Source: LMDS01 sp039930465 (lineage in GTDB: Bacteria > Pseudomonadota > Gammaproteobacteria > Burkholderiales > Burkholderiaceae_C). From it: a DNA stretch of 64,000 bases. A program made the position numbers and the translations under genes. Every line of letters begins with the position of its first letter. Position 1 is the stretch's first letter. This document shows, in pieces, positions 29,164 through 38,946 of this stretch. The stretch is from the NCBI GenBank assembly GCA_039930465.1, contig JBDTTU010000004.1, forward strand, positions 30,550-94,549, in the 5' to 3' direction. Under the pieces are notes generated by a model. It searched no databases, was not told where the DNA came from, and saw nothing but the letters and a program-made list of their open reading frames with translations.

Positions 29164-30324
29164 CTACTTGACGAGCGTCCAGCGCCCCTGGGTGACCGTC
29201 ATCATCAATGCAGCCTCTCGGTCCATGCCATTGTGGTTGGCTGGGGTCATGTTGTAGATGCCCTGCGTGCCGACCACCCCTTTGCTCGCTTCGAGGGCGT
29301 CACGCAATGCGGCCCGAAACTCGCTTGTGCCGGGAGCTGCGGTCTTCAATGCGAAGGGGATGGCCGACTGAAGCAGCAGACCCGCGTCGTAGACGTTCGA
29401 ACCGAAGGTTGACGGTTTTCCGCCGTAGACCTTCTCGTAAGCTGCGATGTAGCCGAGTGCCACCTTCTTGATCGGGCTGCCGTCGTCAAGTTGCTCGACC
29501 ACCTGCATCGGCCCTGCCGCCATCAGCGCGCCTTCTGCCGACTTGCCGGCGAGACGGATGAATTCGTCCGAGGCCGCACCGTTGGTCTGGTAGACCTTGC
29601 CGCGAAAGCCCCGGTCCGCGAGCGACTGCTGTCCCAGCGCCGACGTTCCGCCAGCGGCTGCAACCAGTACCGCATCAGGCTTGGCCGCAACGATCCGGAT
29701 CGCCTGGGCAGCGATGCTGCTGTCGGTGCGCTGAAAGCGTTCCTCTGCAACCAGCTTGATGCCCGCCTTCTCGATGATCGGGGCAAGCGACTTTGCCCAC
29801 TCTTCGCCGAGCGAGTCGTTCACCCGCAGCAGTGCCAGCGTTTTCACCTGAGCGGTGACCATGTGGTCAACTTCGACTTTGAGGATGAGCTGGTTCGCCT
29901 GAGAGGCCTTGAACACCCACTTGCGCTGCGCATCCATCGGGAAGATGACGGCGTCGGTGCCGACAGCCGCGATCAATGGCGTCTTGGATTCCGCCACGAA
30001 ACTCAGGATCGCCATGGCGTTCGGTGAGATCGACGGGCCGATCATCGCGTCGACCTTGTCCTCGGAGATCAACTTCTTGGCATTGTTCACCGCGGTCGTG
30101 GCGTCGCCACCGTCGTCGAGCACGACGTATTCGACACTGGCCGAGCCGATCTTGGCGGGCAGCAACTTGGCCGAGTTGCGTTGCGGCACACCGATGACAG
30201 AGGCGGGCCCGGTGCTGGAGACCAACACCCCGATCTTGATGTCGGCAGCCATTGCCGTGGAGGCCGCCGAGAGCGCACACACCAGCGCTGCGCGAGCAAA
30301 AGTTTGAAAACTGCGGAATGGCAT
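29164..30324 (-). CDS. Liv-type ABC transporter substrate-binding protein (LivK-like)
   Basis: A 386-residue periplasmic type-I binding protein with a signal peptide (cleavage likely after STAMA, before ADIKIGVLVSSTGP). The conserved core includes LDDGGDATTAVNNAKKLI and VDAMIGPSISPNAMA. It heads the livK-livHMG-livF unit, 45 bases before the fused gene, and is divergent from the catabolic cluster. Its promoter carries one copy of the 17-bp motif shared with two cluster promoters, which suggests it imports the cluster's substrate. That link is inferred. Confidence 0.9.
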   Translation of the reverse strand: MPFRSFQTFARAALVCALSAASTAMAADIKIGVLVSSTGPASVIGVPQRNSAKLLPAKIGSASVEYVVLDDGGDATTAVNNAKKLISEDKVDAMIGPSISPNAMAILSFVAESKTPLIAAVGTDAVIFPMDAQRKWVFKASQANQLILKVEVDHMVTAQVKTLALLRVNDSLGEEWAKSLAPIIEKAGIKLVAEERFQRTDSSIAAQAIRIVAAKPDAVLVAAAGGTSALGQQSLADRGFRGKVYQTNGAASDEFIRLAGKSAEGALMAAGPMQVVEQLDDGSPIKKVALGYIAAYEKVYGGKPSTFGSNVYDAGLLLQSAIPFALKTAAPGTSEFRAALRDALEASKGVVGTQGIYNMTPANHNGMDREAALMMTVTQGRWTLVK

Positions 30325-30402
30325 GAGAGCTCCTTGTGAGTAAGTCGACGTCGCCCCGGAAGCGCGAACATCAAGGAATGAATGATATGCGTGTCGTCTT
30401 CA

Positions 30403-30419
30403 ATCTCCTATTACGGGAA
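30403..30419. promoter_or_regulatory. Candidate operator, site 1 of a 17-bp motif (livK promoter)
   Basis: The sequence ATCTCCTATTACGGGAA fits the consensus ATSYCSYWTTWCGGGAW derived from three sites (others at 33356 and 49951). It overlaps the likely livK -10 (30408-30413), so a bound protein would block livK transcription. An IclR-family regulator is encoded 1.8 kb away and is the likeliest binder (inference). Confidence 0.5.
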
Positions 30420-30437
30420 ATCGATAACTCTTGTCAA
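30408..30437 (-). promoter_or_regulatory. Likely sigma-70 promoter of livK
   Basis: On the minus strand a perfect -35 TTGACA (30432-30437) is followed after 18 bases by TAATAG (30408-30413). The start codon at 30324 lies about 75 bases downstream, with AAGGAGCT just before it. The -10 is a weak match, consistent with a regulated promoter. Confidence 0.6.
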
Positions 30438-30545
30438 TGCAAATCTCAGGCCAATGCAAACTCACCATGCACACAATGCGGGGACAGACTGCCCGCCACA
30501 AAGAGGGAAGTCAGTGCCAGACGCACTTTGGTAGTGCAGGACTAA

Positions 30546-30566
30546 ATATGCGCTGTTCCCGCATAT
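30546..30566. promoter_or_regulatory. Inverted repeat in the livK/SDR divergent region
   Basis: Perfect 7-bp arms ATATGCG and CGCATAT flank a 7-base centre (CTGTTCC). It lies 43 bases before the first start codon of the plus-strand SDR gene and about 110 bases from the livK promoter. It is a plausible operator for the divergent unit. The right arm region (TTCCCGCATAT) resembles a half-site of the 17-bp motif. Confidence 0.5.
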
Positions 30567-30608
30567 CGGCACCTAGTACACTTTTGGTCTCGTTCCAGTG
30601 GCGCCTCG

Positions 30609-31439
30609 ATGCACAGCAAGCGCTCGCTCATGAAAGGAAGCTTCTTGACCTCACCACTCCGCTTGCCAGTCGCCGAGGTGCCGCCCGGTCATCCTGGTCC
30701 ACGCGCCCGCTTCGCCATCGTGGGCGGCCGGGGCGGCGTCGGGCAGCGACTCGTGTCCGCGTGCCTGCGCATGGGCCACGACGTGGCCGTTCTCGACCTG
30801 CTGGCGGCCGAGAGCTCATCGAACGACGCGCCAAAGGCGCTGTTCATCGGCACGGATGTTTGCGATGACGCCTCCGTCCACGACGCCTTCCAGTTGTTGG
30901 GTCGGCATTGGGACGGGCTGGATCAACTGGTCTTCCTCGTCGGGTTCTCGACCATTCCGCCGCAGTCGCTGCGCGACTCGAGTCTCGGCGATTGGGACCG
31001 CATCATCGACGGCAACCTTCGCTCCGCTTACGCGACCATCAGGGCCGCGCTCCCCTTGATGGACAAAGGCCATGCCCCGAGCATCGTGCTGGTCACGTCC
31101 GCGCTGACCCTGGCGCCCCAGAAGGGCTACGGTGCGTACATCGCCGCCAAACTCGGCGTCAGCGGGTTGGTGAAATCGCTCGCCGTCGAGCTCGCCCCGG
31201 CGATCCGCATCAACGCCGTGGCACCGAGTGCCATGTTGACGCCCTTCCTGGCCGGCGGCTCGGACGACCCGGCCAAGCGCGACTGGTTCGACGCCAAGGC
31301 CGCCGCCGCCGCGATACCGCTGGGTCGCCTGTGCACGCCGGACGACGTTGTTGGCCCGATCCTGTTTCTGTCGGGCCCGGCCGCAGGCTTCGTCACCGGA
31401 CAGACCCTCCACGTGAGCGGCGGTCGCGTACTTCCATGA
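30609..31439 (+). CDS. SDR-family oxidoreductase
   Basis: A 276-residue short-chain dehydrogenase. The nucleotide-binding loop is VGGRGGVGQ near residue 40, and the catalytic serine is in LVTSALTL with YIAAK following in order, so the active site is complete. About 33 residues precede the Rossmann fold, longer than usual, and the start is uncertain (ATGs at 30609 and 30630). It is the first gene on the plus strand of the catabolic region, 4 bases before the GST gene. The substrate is unknown. Confidence 0.82.
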   Translation: MHSKRSLMKGSFLTSPLRLPVAEVPPGHPGPRARFAIVGGRGGVGQRLVSACLRMGHDVAVLDLLAAESSSNDAPKALFIGTDVCDDASVHDAFQLLGRHWDGLDQLVFLVGFSTIPPQSLRDSSLGDWDRIIDGNLRSAYATIRAALPLMDKGHAPSIVLVTSALTLAPQKGYGAYIAAKLGVSGLVKSLAVELAPAIRINAVAPSAMLTPFLAGGSDDPAKRDWFDAKAAAAAIPLGRLCTPDDVVGPILFLSGPAAGFVTGQTLHVSGGRVLP

Positions 31440-31443
31440 CCCC

Positions 31444-32079
31444 ATGATCCATCTCTACTCGGACCAGACCCCCAACGGCCTGCGAGCTGCGATCGTGCTC
31501 GAAGAGTCGGGGCTGCCGTTCACCCCGATCCGCATCGACACCGGTCGGGGCGAACAGCACTCGCCGTCTTTCGCAGCACTCAATCCCGCTTGCGCCATCC
31601 CGGTGATCGTTGATGACGATGGACCCGGCCGAGAGCACCTGATCCTGGCTCAGTCGGGCGCCATCGTGCTCTACGTGGCGAACAAGTGCGGTCGGCTGGT
31701 GCCGACTGACCCTGTCCGACGGGCGCACATGTACCACTGGTTCATGCAGATCGCGACAGACGTCACTGCGGCGAGCAGCTGGATCTTCAACCACGCCCGC
31801 GGCATGCCGATCAAATCGACGGAGAACGCAGCGTGGCTCGAAGCGCGGCTGGCACGGGCGCTCACGGAGACGGATCGCTGGCTCGGCCAGCACGAGTACT
31901 TTGCCGACGAACTGTCGATCGCCGACTTGCTCTTGTTTCCGACCTCTTCGTTCCGCCGCAAGATGCTTGTCGAAGCCGGCACCTACCCCAACCTTTGCCG
32001 GTGGGGTGCACAAGTGGAGCAGCGCGCCGCAGTGCGCCGCGGCATGGCACTGTTCGACGAACCCACGACCAGCGCGTAA
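31444..32079 (+). CDS. Glutathione S-transferase family protein, YfcG-like
   Basis: A 211-residue protein with a thioredoxin-like N-terminal domain (MIHLYSDQTPNGLRAAIVLEE; NPACAIPVIVD; QSGAIVLYVANK) and a helical C-terminal domain. The TPNG turn and the order of motifs match the Nu-class YfcG/YghU GSTs, which act as glutathione-dependent disulfide reductases. In aromatic catabolic clusters such GSTs often remove glutathione or isomerise intermediates. It follows the SDR gene after 4 bases. Confidence 0.83.
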   Translation: MIHLYSDQTPNGLRAAIVLEESGLPFTPIRIDTGRGEQHSPSFAALNPACAIPVIVDDDGPGREHLILAQSGAIVLYVANKCGRLVPTDPVRRAHMYHWFMQIATDVTAASSWIFNHARGMPIKSTENAAWLEARLARALTETDRWLGQHEYFADELSIADLLLFPTSSFRRKMLVEAGTYPNLCRWGAQVEQRAAVRRGMALFDEPTTSA

Positions 32080-32199
32080 GCGACACTGGCCGCTCGGTCC
32101 AGGCCATCGAGCCCGCCCCGCCCGACCTCATCGAAAGCCACGTGTGCGCATCAAGCGCCTCCCCTAAGATCTCACTGTCAATCAACACCTGCCCACACC

Positions 32200-33084
32200 G
32201 TGTCCAGCCTCACGCGCATGCTTTCGGTCCTCGACCTGTTCTCGCGGGAACACACCACGTTGACCGCGGAACAGATCGGCGAGGCACTCGGCCTCACCCG
32301 AACCACCTGCTACCGTTACACCCGTGAACTGGGTCATGCCGGCCTTCTTGTCAGCGACGGTGGCCAGTTCATGCTCGGCCCACGCATCATCGAACTCGAT
32401 CACAGGATCATCGAGTCGGATCCGTTGCTCAATGCCGGGCGCGCTGTCGTCTCGGCTCTGGCCACTTCGCTGGGCGCCACCGGCTTGCTGTCGACATCCT
32501 ATGACGACAGGATCATCAATGTGTTCCAGCACCAGGGCGCGATGGCGCCGCCGTCTCTGTCGTTCGGCAGAGGCACGACGATGCCCCTGTTCCGCTCATC
32601 CACATCCAAGGTGATACTCGCATCGATGAGCCGGAGCCGCTTGAAGCGGTTGTGGAAGCAGCACCAGCAGGAGCCGGACTGCCTCGCCCTCGGGTCCGAC
32701 TGGTTGTCCTTCTGGAAGGCACTGCAACTCATCAAGCGCCAGGGCTACTGGACCTCGCTCGGAGAACTCGACACCGGCCTGACAGGCATCGCTGCGCCGA
32801 TCCTGTTCGCCACCGGCGAAGTCGCAGGTTGCATGTCGCTCGTGTTCACTGCCGACGAGTTCCAGCTCTATGAAACCGCATTGCTCGGCGCCCGGCTGCT
32901 GGGGGCGGCAGCGCAGGTATCGAAGACGCTGGCCAAGGACTTTCCCAGGGCCGATCACGACGTCGAGCCCGAAGCGCCGGCGAAGCGGCCCGCGCGCAAG
33001 CAGATCAAGACGCTTCCGGTGAAGCGCGCTCGTGCGCTCGGCAAGCCGAAAGCCAGTTCGACCGCACGACGCCGCCAGTCCTGA
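32200..33084 (+). CDS. IclR-family transcriptional regulator
   Basis: A 294-residue regulator. The N-terminal winged helix (about residues 5-65: LDLFSREHTTLTAEQIGEALGLTRTTCYRYTRELGHAGL, split here into two motifs) is followed by an IclR effector domain with FRSSTSKVILASM and TGIAAPILFATGEVAGCMSL. The last about 35 residues form a Lys/Arg-rich tail (KRPARKQIKTLPVKRARALG) beyond the family's usual end. The start is a GTG at 32200. It probably controls the 17-bp sites in the livK promoter and in the promoter just downstream at 33350; this is inferred from position. Confidence 0.88.
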   Translation: MSSLTRMLSVLDLFSREHTTLTAEQIGEALGLTRTTCYRYTRELGHAGLLVSDGGQFMLGPRIIELDHRIIESDPLLNAGRAVVSALATSLGATGLLSTSYDDRIINVFQHQGAMAPPSLSFGRGTTMPLFRSSTSKVILASMSRSRLKRLWKQHQQEPDCLALGSDWLSFWKALQLIKRQGYWTSLGELDTGLTGIAAPILFATGEVAGCMSLVFTADEFQLYETALLGARLLGAAAQVSKTLAKDFPRADHDVEPEAPAKRPARKQIKTLPVKRARALGKPKASSTARRRQS

Positions 33085-33349
33085 CTCGTTGCGAGGCACC
33101 CGCGGTGGCACGTTGCGCCGGCCTGCTGTCGTTGCGCGAGTTCCCACAGAGCGGCATCCACTTCAGAGCTCGGCTTTCATGCCGATCGGCCAAGGGGCAC
33201 CGGGGCTGACACCAGTGCGCCACTCAATGCCCTGCAGATGCTTGACCCGCTCCGCTGCGGGACTGCGCCGCGCTGCCCGACAGAAAGACGATTGCCGATC
33301 CTGAGATCGTTTCTTCAGGATCGAGGTGGAACGCTCGTCATCAATACTG
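33085..33349. other. Gap between the IclR gene and the next promoter
   Basis: About 265 bases without a gene I can support. It contains a perfect inverted repeat at 33297-33322 (listed separately) and a TTGCCGATCC at 33293-33302 that partly resembles the 20-bp motif found at 45469, 47247 and 52649. Confidence 0.5.
33297..33322. promoter_or_regulatory. Perfect inverted repeat upstream of the ThDP-enzyme promoter
   Basis: 8-bp arms GATCCTGA and TCAGGATC flank a 10-base centre. No T-run follows, so it is less likely a terminator. It lies 28 bases upstream of the -35 at 33350, where activators commonly bind. Confidence 0.45.
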
Positions 33350-33378
33350 TTGCAAATGCCGTATTTCGGGATTATTAT
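33350..33378 (+). promoter_or_regulatory. Sigma-70-type promoter of the ThDP-enzyme operon
   Basis: TTGCAA (33350-33355), a 17-base spacer, and TATTAT (33373-33378) form the best promoter match in the window. Transcription would start near 33385, leaving about a 20-base leader before the ATG at 33405. Direct repeats ATTTCGNGATNAT at 33363-33375 and 33388-33400 overlap the spacer and the transcription start. Confidence 0.7.
33356..33372. promoter_or_regulatory. Candidate operator, site 2 of the 17-bp motif
   Basis: ATGCCGTATTTCGGGAT, an interrupted palindrome (arms ATGCCG and CGGGAT, 5-base centre), fills exactly the 17-base spacer between the -35 and -10. It differs from the site at 49951 by a single arm base plus the centre. 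Occupation should repress this promoter. It lies directly downstream of the IclR gene. Confidence 0.6.
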
Positions 33379-33404
33379 AACTGCTTCATTTCGAGATCAT
33401 CCCG

Positions 33405-34982
<1,578 letters not shown>

Positions 34983-35017
34983 CCCGTATCGCAACCAGCG
35001 AAACACAAGAGAGACAC

Positions 35018-35821
35018 ATGGACCTTCAACTCAAAGGCAAGACCGCCTTCATCACCGGCGGCAGCATGGGCATCGGCAAGGCCGCCGCATTCGAACTCGC
35101 CAGCGAAGGCGTCAACGTGGCGATCGTCGCGCGGCGCCTTCCGCTGCTCGAAGAAGCCGCGGCCGACCTGCGTTCGCGTCTCGGCCCCGACGCAGGTCGA
35201 ATCTTCCCGGTCGCGGTCGACACCACCGACATGGACTCCGTGACGAACGGCATGGCCGCGGCCGCGAAAGAATTCGGGCGCATCGACATCCTGGTCAACG
35301 GCGCGGCACACCCCGGCGGTCTGGTGCGCGCCGAGCTCGCTGATGCCGATCCGCAAGGCCTTCTGCAAGACATCGACATCAAGGTCGTGGGCTACCTGCG
35401 GTGCTGCAAGGCCGCAGCACCCTACATGCGGGCCCAGGGCTACGGCCGCATCATCAACATCGGCGGGCTGACGGGCCGCGGCAGCAAGCAGCTCTCCGGC
35501 ATGCGCAACGTGGCCATCGTGCACATGACCAAGACGTTGTCCGACCAGTTGGGGCCGGACGGCATCACCGTCAACACGATCCACCCCGGCGTGGTGGAGA
35601 CGCCCCACATCCACGAGCTCTACGAAAAAGAGGCGAAGAAGCAGGGGCTCAGCGCTGCCGAAGTGGAAGCCAACTACGTCAAGGCGACACCGATCCGCCG
35701 CGTTCTGCAGCCCGAAGAAATGGGCTGGATCATCGCCTTCCTCGCGTCGCCACGGTCAGGCTCCATCACCGGCGAATCGCTGGGTTGCGACGGCGGCCTG
35801 ACGCGCGGCATCTTTCTCTGA
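35018..35821 (+). CDS. SDR-family protein lacking the canonical catalytic residues
   Basis: A 267-residue protein with a normal SDR Rossmann fold (TGGSMGIGKAAAFELASEG; NGAAHPGG). However, the catalytic Ser position is Gly149/150 (INIGGLTG), the Tyr position is Ser160 and the Lys position is Asn164 (LSGMRNVAIVHMTK). The later TVNTIHPGVVETP motif is normal. It may use other residues or catalyse a different reaction. The ATG at 35018 was chosen because the fold starts there; it lies 35 bases past the ThDP gene. A GAGAGA ribosome site precedes it. Confidence 0.85.
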   Translation: MDLQLKGKTAFITGGSMGIGKAAAFELASEGVNVAIVARRLPLLEEAAADLRSRLGPDAGRIFPVAVDTTDMDSVTNGMAAAAKEFGRIDILVNGAAHPGGLVRAELADADPQGLLQDIDIKVVGYLRCCKAAAPYMRAQGYGRIINIGGLTGRGSKQLSGMRNVAIVHMTKTLSDQLGPDGITVNTIHPGVVETPHIHELYEKEAKKQGLSAAEVEANYVKATPIRRVLQPEEMGWIIAFLASPRSGSITGESLGCDGGLTRGIFL

Positions 35822-35834
35822 ACGGACCCGACAA

Positions 35835-36872
35835 ATGGACTTCACGATCATGGTCGCCACGGCCGGGCAAGGCATCGTGCGCAGCAACGACAACGGCAAG
35901 ACCTGGCACCGCCTGGGCCTGACCGAAGCGATCGAATTCGACGGCGTGGTGCGCTCGTTGGCCGTCGATCCCACGCGACCCGAGCGCGTCTACGCCGGCG
36001 CCGACTGTGGCATCTGCATCAGCGACGACGGCGGCGCCCATTGGCGCCTCGCCACGGGCGCGATCACCGGCATGACCGTCTGGTCCATCGCCATCGATCC
36101 GAACGACGCCAGCGTCATCTACGCCGGCACCGGCGCCCCGTCGCGCTCGGCCCTGTTCAAGTCGACGGATTCCGGCGAGACCTGGCTGCGCCTGCCGCCG
36201 GAAATGCCCGAGTTCTGTTCGGGCGTGAACCGCCCCCGCATGCTGACGATCTGCGTCGACCCCGACGACAGCCAGCAGGTGTGGTTCGGTGTCGAAGAAG
36301 GCGGCGCCTGGCGCAGCCGCGACGCAGGCCAGAGCTTCACACGCGTCGACGATGCGCGTGGCGCGATCCGCAACTCCGACATCCACGCGATCAGCATCCT
36401 GCCGCGCCGCGACGGTTCGCCGAAGACGACTCTCGTGTTGACGGTCAACGCGGTGTACGTGAGCGAAGACGACGGGCAGACCTGGAACGGCAAGCTGTCC
36501 AAGGACCGCTTCGACGGCCTCTACTACACGCGCACCGTCATGCCCGTTCCCGGCGCAGACGGCGCACTGGTGATGGCCGTGGGCGACGGCACGCCTGGCT
36601 ACAAGACTCGCCTGTACCGCTCGACCGACCGCGGGTACCAATGGTCCGAGACCGAACTCGGCGAGGCACCGAACTCCACCTTCTGGGCGTTGGGCTCTCA
36701 CGCCGCAGACCCGTCGCGCCTCTACGCGGGCACGAAGTACGGCGACTTGTTCCATTCGCTGGACGGCGGTCGAAGCTGGCAGAAGGAATGGCGCGAATTC
36801 AGCGAGATCACCGCGGTTGCGTGGACGCCGGTCGCGGCTCCCTTGACGGCCCATGCGCAATCGACGCACTGA
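35835..36872 (+). CDS. Cytoplasmic beta-propeller protein with BNR/sialidase-type repeats
   Basis: A 345-residue protein of repeated blades with Asp-box (BNR) motifs: SNDNGKTWHRL, SDDGGAHWRL, STDSGETWLRL, SRDAGQSFTRV, SEDDGQTWNGK, STDRGYQWSE and SLDGGRSWQK. No signal peptide is seen, so it should stay in the cytoplasm. BNR repeats are structural and do not define an enzyme; a few propellers of this type are lactonases. It starts 13 bases after the SDR and ends 8 bases before the VOC gene, so it is clearly part of the operon. Its function is unknown. Confidence 0.8.
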   Translation: MDFTIMVATAGQGIVRSNDNGKTWHRLGLTEAIEFDGVVRSLAVDPTRPERVYAGADCGICISDDGGAHWRLATGAITGMTVWSIAIDPNDASVIYAGTGAPSRSALFKSTDSGETWLRLPPEMPEFCSGVNRPRMLTICVDPDDSQQVWFGVEEGGAWRSRDAGQSFTRVDDARGAIRNSDIHAISILPRRDGSPKTTLVLTVNAVYVSEDDGQTWNGKLSKDRFDGLYYTRTVMPVPGADGALVMAVGDGTPGYKTRLYRSTDRGYQWSETELGEAPNSTFWALGSHAADPSRLYAGTKYGDLFHSLDGGRSWQKEWREFSEITAVAWTPVAAPLTAHAQSTH

Positions 36873-36880
36873 ATGTGAAC

Positions 36881-37387
36881 ATGCTGATCAACAACATTCC
36901 GGTGCCACCCATCACGGCCGACACCCGGCTGCCCAAACCTCGCATCACTCGCACGCACGTGGCGCTCTACGTGCGCGATCCGGTGGTGTCCGGCGCGTGG
37001 TATGCCGAGGTCCTCGGCATGGAGGAAGTCGCACGCGAGCCGCGCTGGCTGTTCCTGTCCTTCGGCCAGAAGCACCACGACATCGCACTCATCAAGGCGC
37101 AGACCCCCGGCGAGCTGGGAACGATCGGCCTTCAGCACTACGGGCTCGAAATCGACGGCGACCTGACCGAGCTGCGTCGGCTCTACGGCATGCTGCTGCG
37201 ACGCAAGGTGCCGATCGTGAAGATCACCGACCACAAGGCCGGCATCGGCGTCTACTTCACCGACCCCGACGGCAACCGGCTCGAGTTCTTCTGCGAGACC
37301 GGCAGCGACGACGCGGCCGGCAAGCGACTGATGACCGAGCACAACGCCGCAAGCGACCCGTTTCATCTTGACCCGCTCTTCGACTGA
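36881..37387 (+). CDS. VOC-family protein, one-domain extradiol dioxygenase-like
   Basis: A 168-residue vicinal-oxygen-chelate protein. The likely metal ligands are His26 (THVALYVRD), His86 (LQHYGLEIDG) and Glu135 (NRLEFFCE), the 2-His-1-Glu arrangement of ring-cleaving extradiol dioxygenases. DPDGNRLEFF is the typical C-terminal motif. Placed near an MhpA-like hydroxylase and a hydrolase, it is a candidate ring-cleavage enzyme; glyoxalase-like or isomerase activity is possible. The ATG at 36881 follows the propeller gene by 8 bases. Confidence 0.82.
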   Translation: MLINNIPVPPITADTRLPKPRITRTHVALYVRDPVVSGAWYAEVLGMEEVAREPRWLFLSFGQKHHDIALIKAQTPGELGTIGLQHYGLEIDGDLTELRRLYGMLLRRKVPIVKITDHKAGIGVYFTDPDGNRLEFFCETGSDDAAGKRLMTEHNAASDPFHLDPLFD

Positions 37388-37424
37388 AGCCACGCCGCCT
37401 TTCAACGCCTCACCGTGACGCGCC

Positions 37425-38030
37425 ATGACCAAGACTCCAAACTTCCATGCCTTCCACATCCGCAAGTGGTACTTGCAGATCGAAGACACGCTGGCCGGCG
37501 AGACCGGCCAGCCCGCTGACGGCGAGCCGCAACGCAAGATCGTCATCGCCGCCTGCCTGCACAACCCGTTCGCGGGCCGCTTCGTGCAAGACCTGTCGCC
37601 CTGGATCGAGCCCTCGCCGGAGTTGGGCCGCGAGTTCGGGCGGCGCATCGTCGAAGCCGCTGCCGGCCGCGCCATCGAAAGCTATGGCAAGGCCTGCCTG
37701 GTCGGCGCCGACGGCGAGTACGAACACGGCAACGCGTTGCTGACCAACCCTGCTGCCGACCCGGTGCGGGTTGGCGTCGGCGGCGGCAAATCCTGGGTGC
37801 CGTCGACCGGCAAGCGCGGCGGACCGGGAACGACCATCGACATCCCGTTGGCGCACAAGGATGCGTTGTATGTGCGCTCGCACTACGACACCGTGAGCGC
37901 GACGTTCGGCGACGGCCCGAACCGCGACGAAGTGATTCTGTGCTGGGCCTTCGCCACGCGCGGCCGTCTGAACGCCCGCCTGGGCGGCCTCAAGGCCTCC
38001 GAGATCAAGGGCGAGAACGGTCTGGTGTGA
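37425..38030 (+). CDS. 'Amino acid synthesis' family protein (PF06684-like)
   Basis: A 201-residue protein with the pattern RKWYLQIEDTLAGETG, CLHNPFAGRFVQDLSPWIE, and GKACLVGADGEYEHGNALL. This matches the small family named amino acid synthesis proteins, whose biochemical role is not established. Such genes recur in catabolic clusters of Bordetella and related Burkholderiales. It has no signal peptide or membrane segment. It lies in the operon between the VOC and hydrolase genes. Confidence 0.75.
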   Translation: MTKTPNFHAFHIRKWYLQIEDTLAGETGQPADGEPQRKIVIAACLHNPFAGRFVQDLSPWIEPSPELGREFGRRIVEAAAGRAIESYGKACLVGADGEYEHGNALLTNPAADPVRVGVGGGKSWVPSTGKRGGPGTTIDIPLAHKDALYVRSHYDTVSATFGDGPNRDEVILCWAFATRGRLNARLGGLKASEIKGENGLV

Positions 38031-38064
38031 GCCGCTCGCTTACCGACATCAAAGGCAGCACGGC

Positions 38065-38946
38065 ATGACCACGCACGCACGAGAAGGCTGGATCGACAGC
38101 GACGGCCTCAAGCTGCACTTCGTCGAATGGGGTAACCCCGATGCACCGACCATCGTGGCGCTGCACGGCCTGCGCAGCTTCGGCTACACCTTCGAGTCGG
38201 TGGCGCTGCCGCTGGCCGACCGCTTCCGGATCGTCGCACTCGACCAGCGTGGCCGCGGGATGAGCGACTGGGATCCGGCCCGGAACTACGTCGCCGACGC
38301 CTACGTTCGCGACCTCGAAGTACTGGTCGACCAGCTCGGGCTCAAGCGCTTCGTGCTGCTCGGGCATTCGATGGGTGGCGCCAATGCCTTCGTCTACTCG
38401 ACCCGGCATGCGGCTCGTCTGGCGGGCATGGTGATCGAAGACATGGGGCCGGGCGCCTCGGGCAGTTCCGCAGGCGCGCAACGCATACGCCGGGAACTGC
38501 TCGCCACGCCCGATCGTTTCGATTCCTGGGCCGCCGCCGCCGCGTTCTGGCGCGGCCAGCGACCGAACATTCCCGATGCCGCCGTGCACGCACGGGTACA
38601 GCATTCGATGCGCGAGTTGGAGGACGGCCAGGTCGTCTGGCGCCACGACGCACAGGGCATCGCACACGCCCGACTGAATGCCACGCCCGAACAGCTCGTG
38701 GAGCTCTGGCCGCATGTGGAAGCGGTCGCCGTGCCCACACTGCTTCTGCGCGGCGCCAACTCGGACTTCCTGTCGGCACAGACCGCCGCCGACATGGTGC
38801 AGCGCAATCCGCACATCCAGCTCGTGGAGATTCCCGATGCAACCCACTACGTGCACGACGACAACCTGAAAGGCTTCGAGACGGCATTGCACGCCTTCCT
38901 CGCGAGCGCCGCGCTGCAGCCGTGGGCGATGGGGCTTGCGCGTTGA
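38065..38946 (+). CDS. Alpha/beta hydrolase, MhpC-like
   Basis: A 293-residue hydrolase. It shows the oxyanion region HGLRSFGYTF, the nucleophile elbow GHSMGG, an acid near LLRGANSDFLS, and a C-terminal histidine in DATHYVHDD. The family includes C-C bond hydrolases of meta-cleavage pathways, haloalkane dehalogenases and esterases. The adjacent hydroxylase and VOC protein make a ring-fission product hydrolase plausible, but this cannot be proved from sequence. It overlaps the next gene. Confidence 0.85.
   Translation: MTTHAREGWIDSDGLKLHFVEWGNPDAPTIVALHGLRSFGYTFESVALPLADRFRIVALDQRGRGMSDWDPARNYVADAYVRDLEVLVDQLGLKRFVLLGHSMGGANAFVYSTRHAARLAGMVIEDMGPGASGSSAGAQRIRRELLATPDRFDSWAAAAAFWRGQRPNIPDAAVHARVQHSMRELEDGQVVWRHDAQGIAHARLNATPEQLVELWPHVEAVAVPTLLLRGANSDFLSAQTAADMVQRNPHIQLVEIPDATHYVHDDNLKGFETALHAFLASAALQPWAMGLAR

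Noticed and set aside
33297..33322. Terminator of the IclR gene
   Set aside because: It lies more than 200 bases past the stop and lacks a T-run; its place before the -35 favours a regulatory site.
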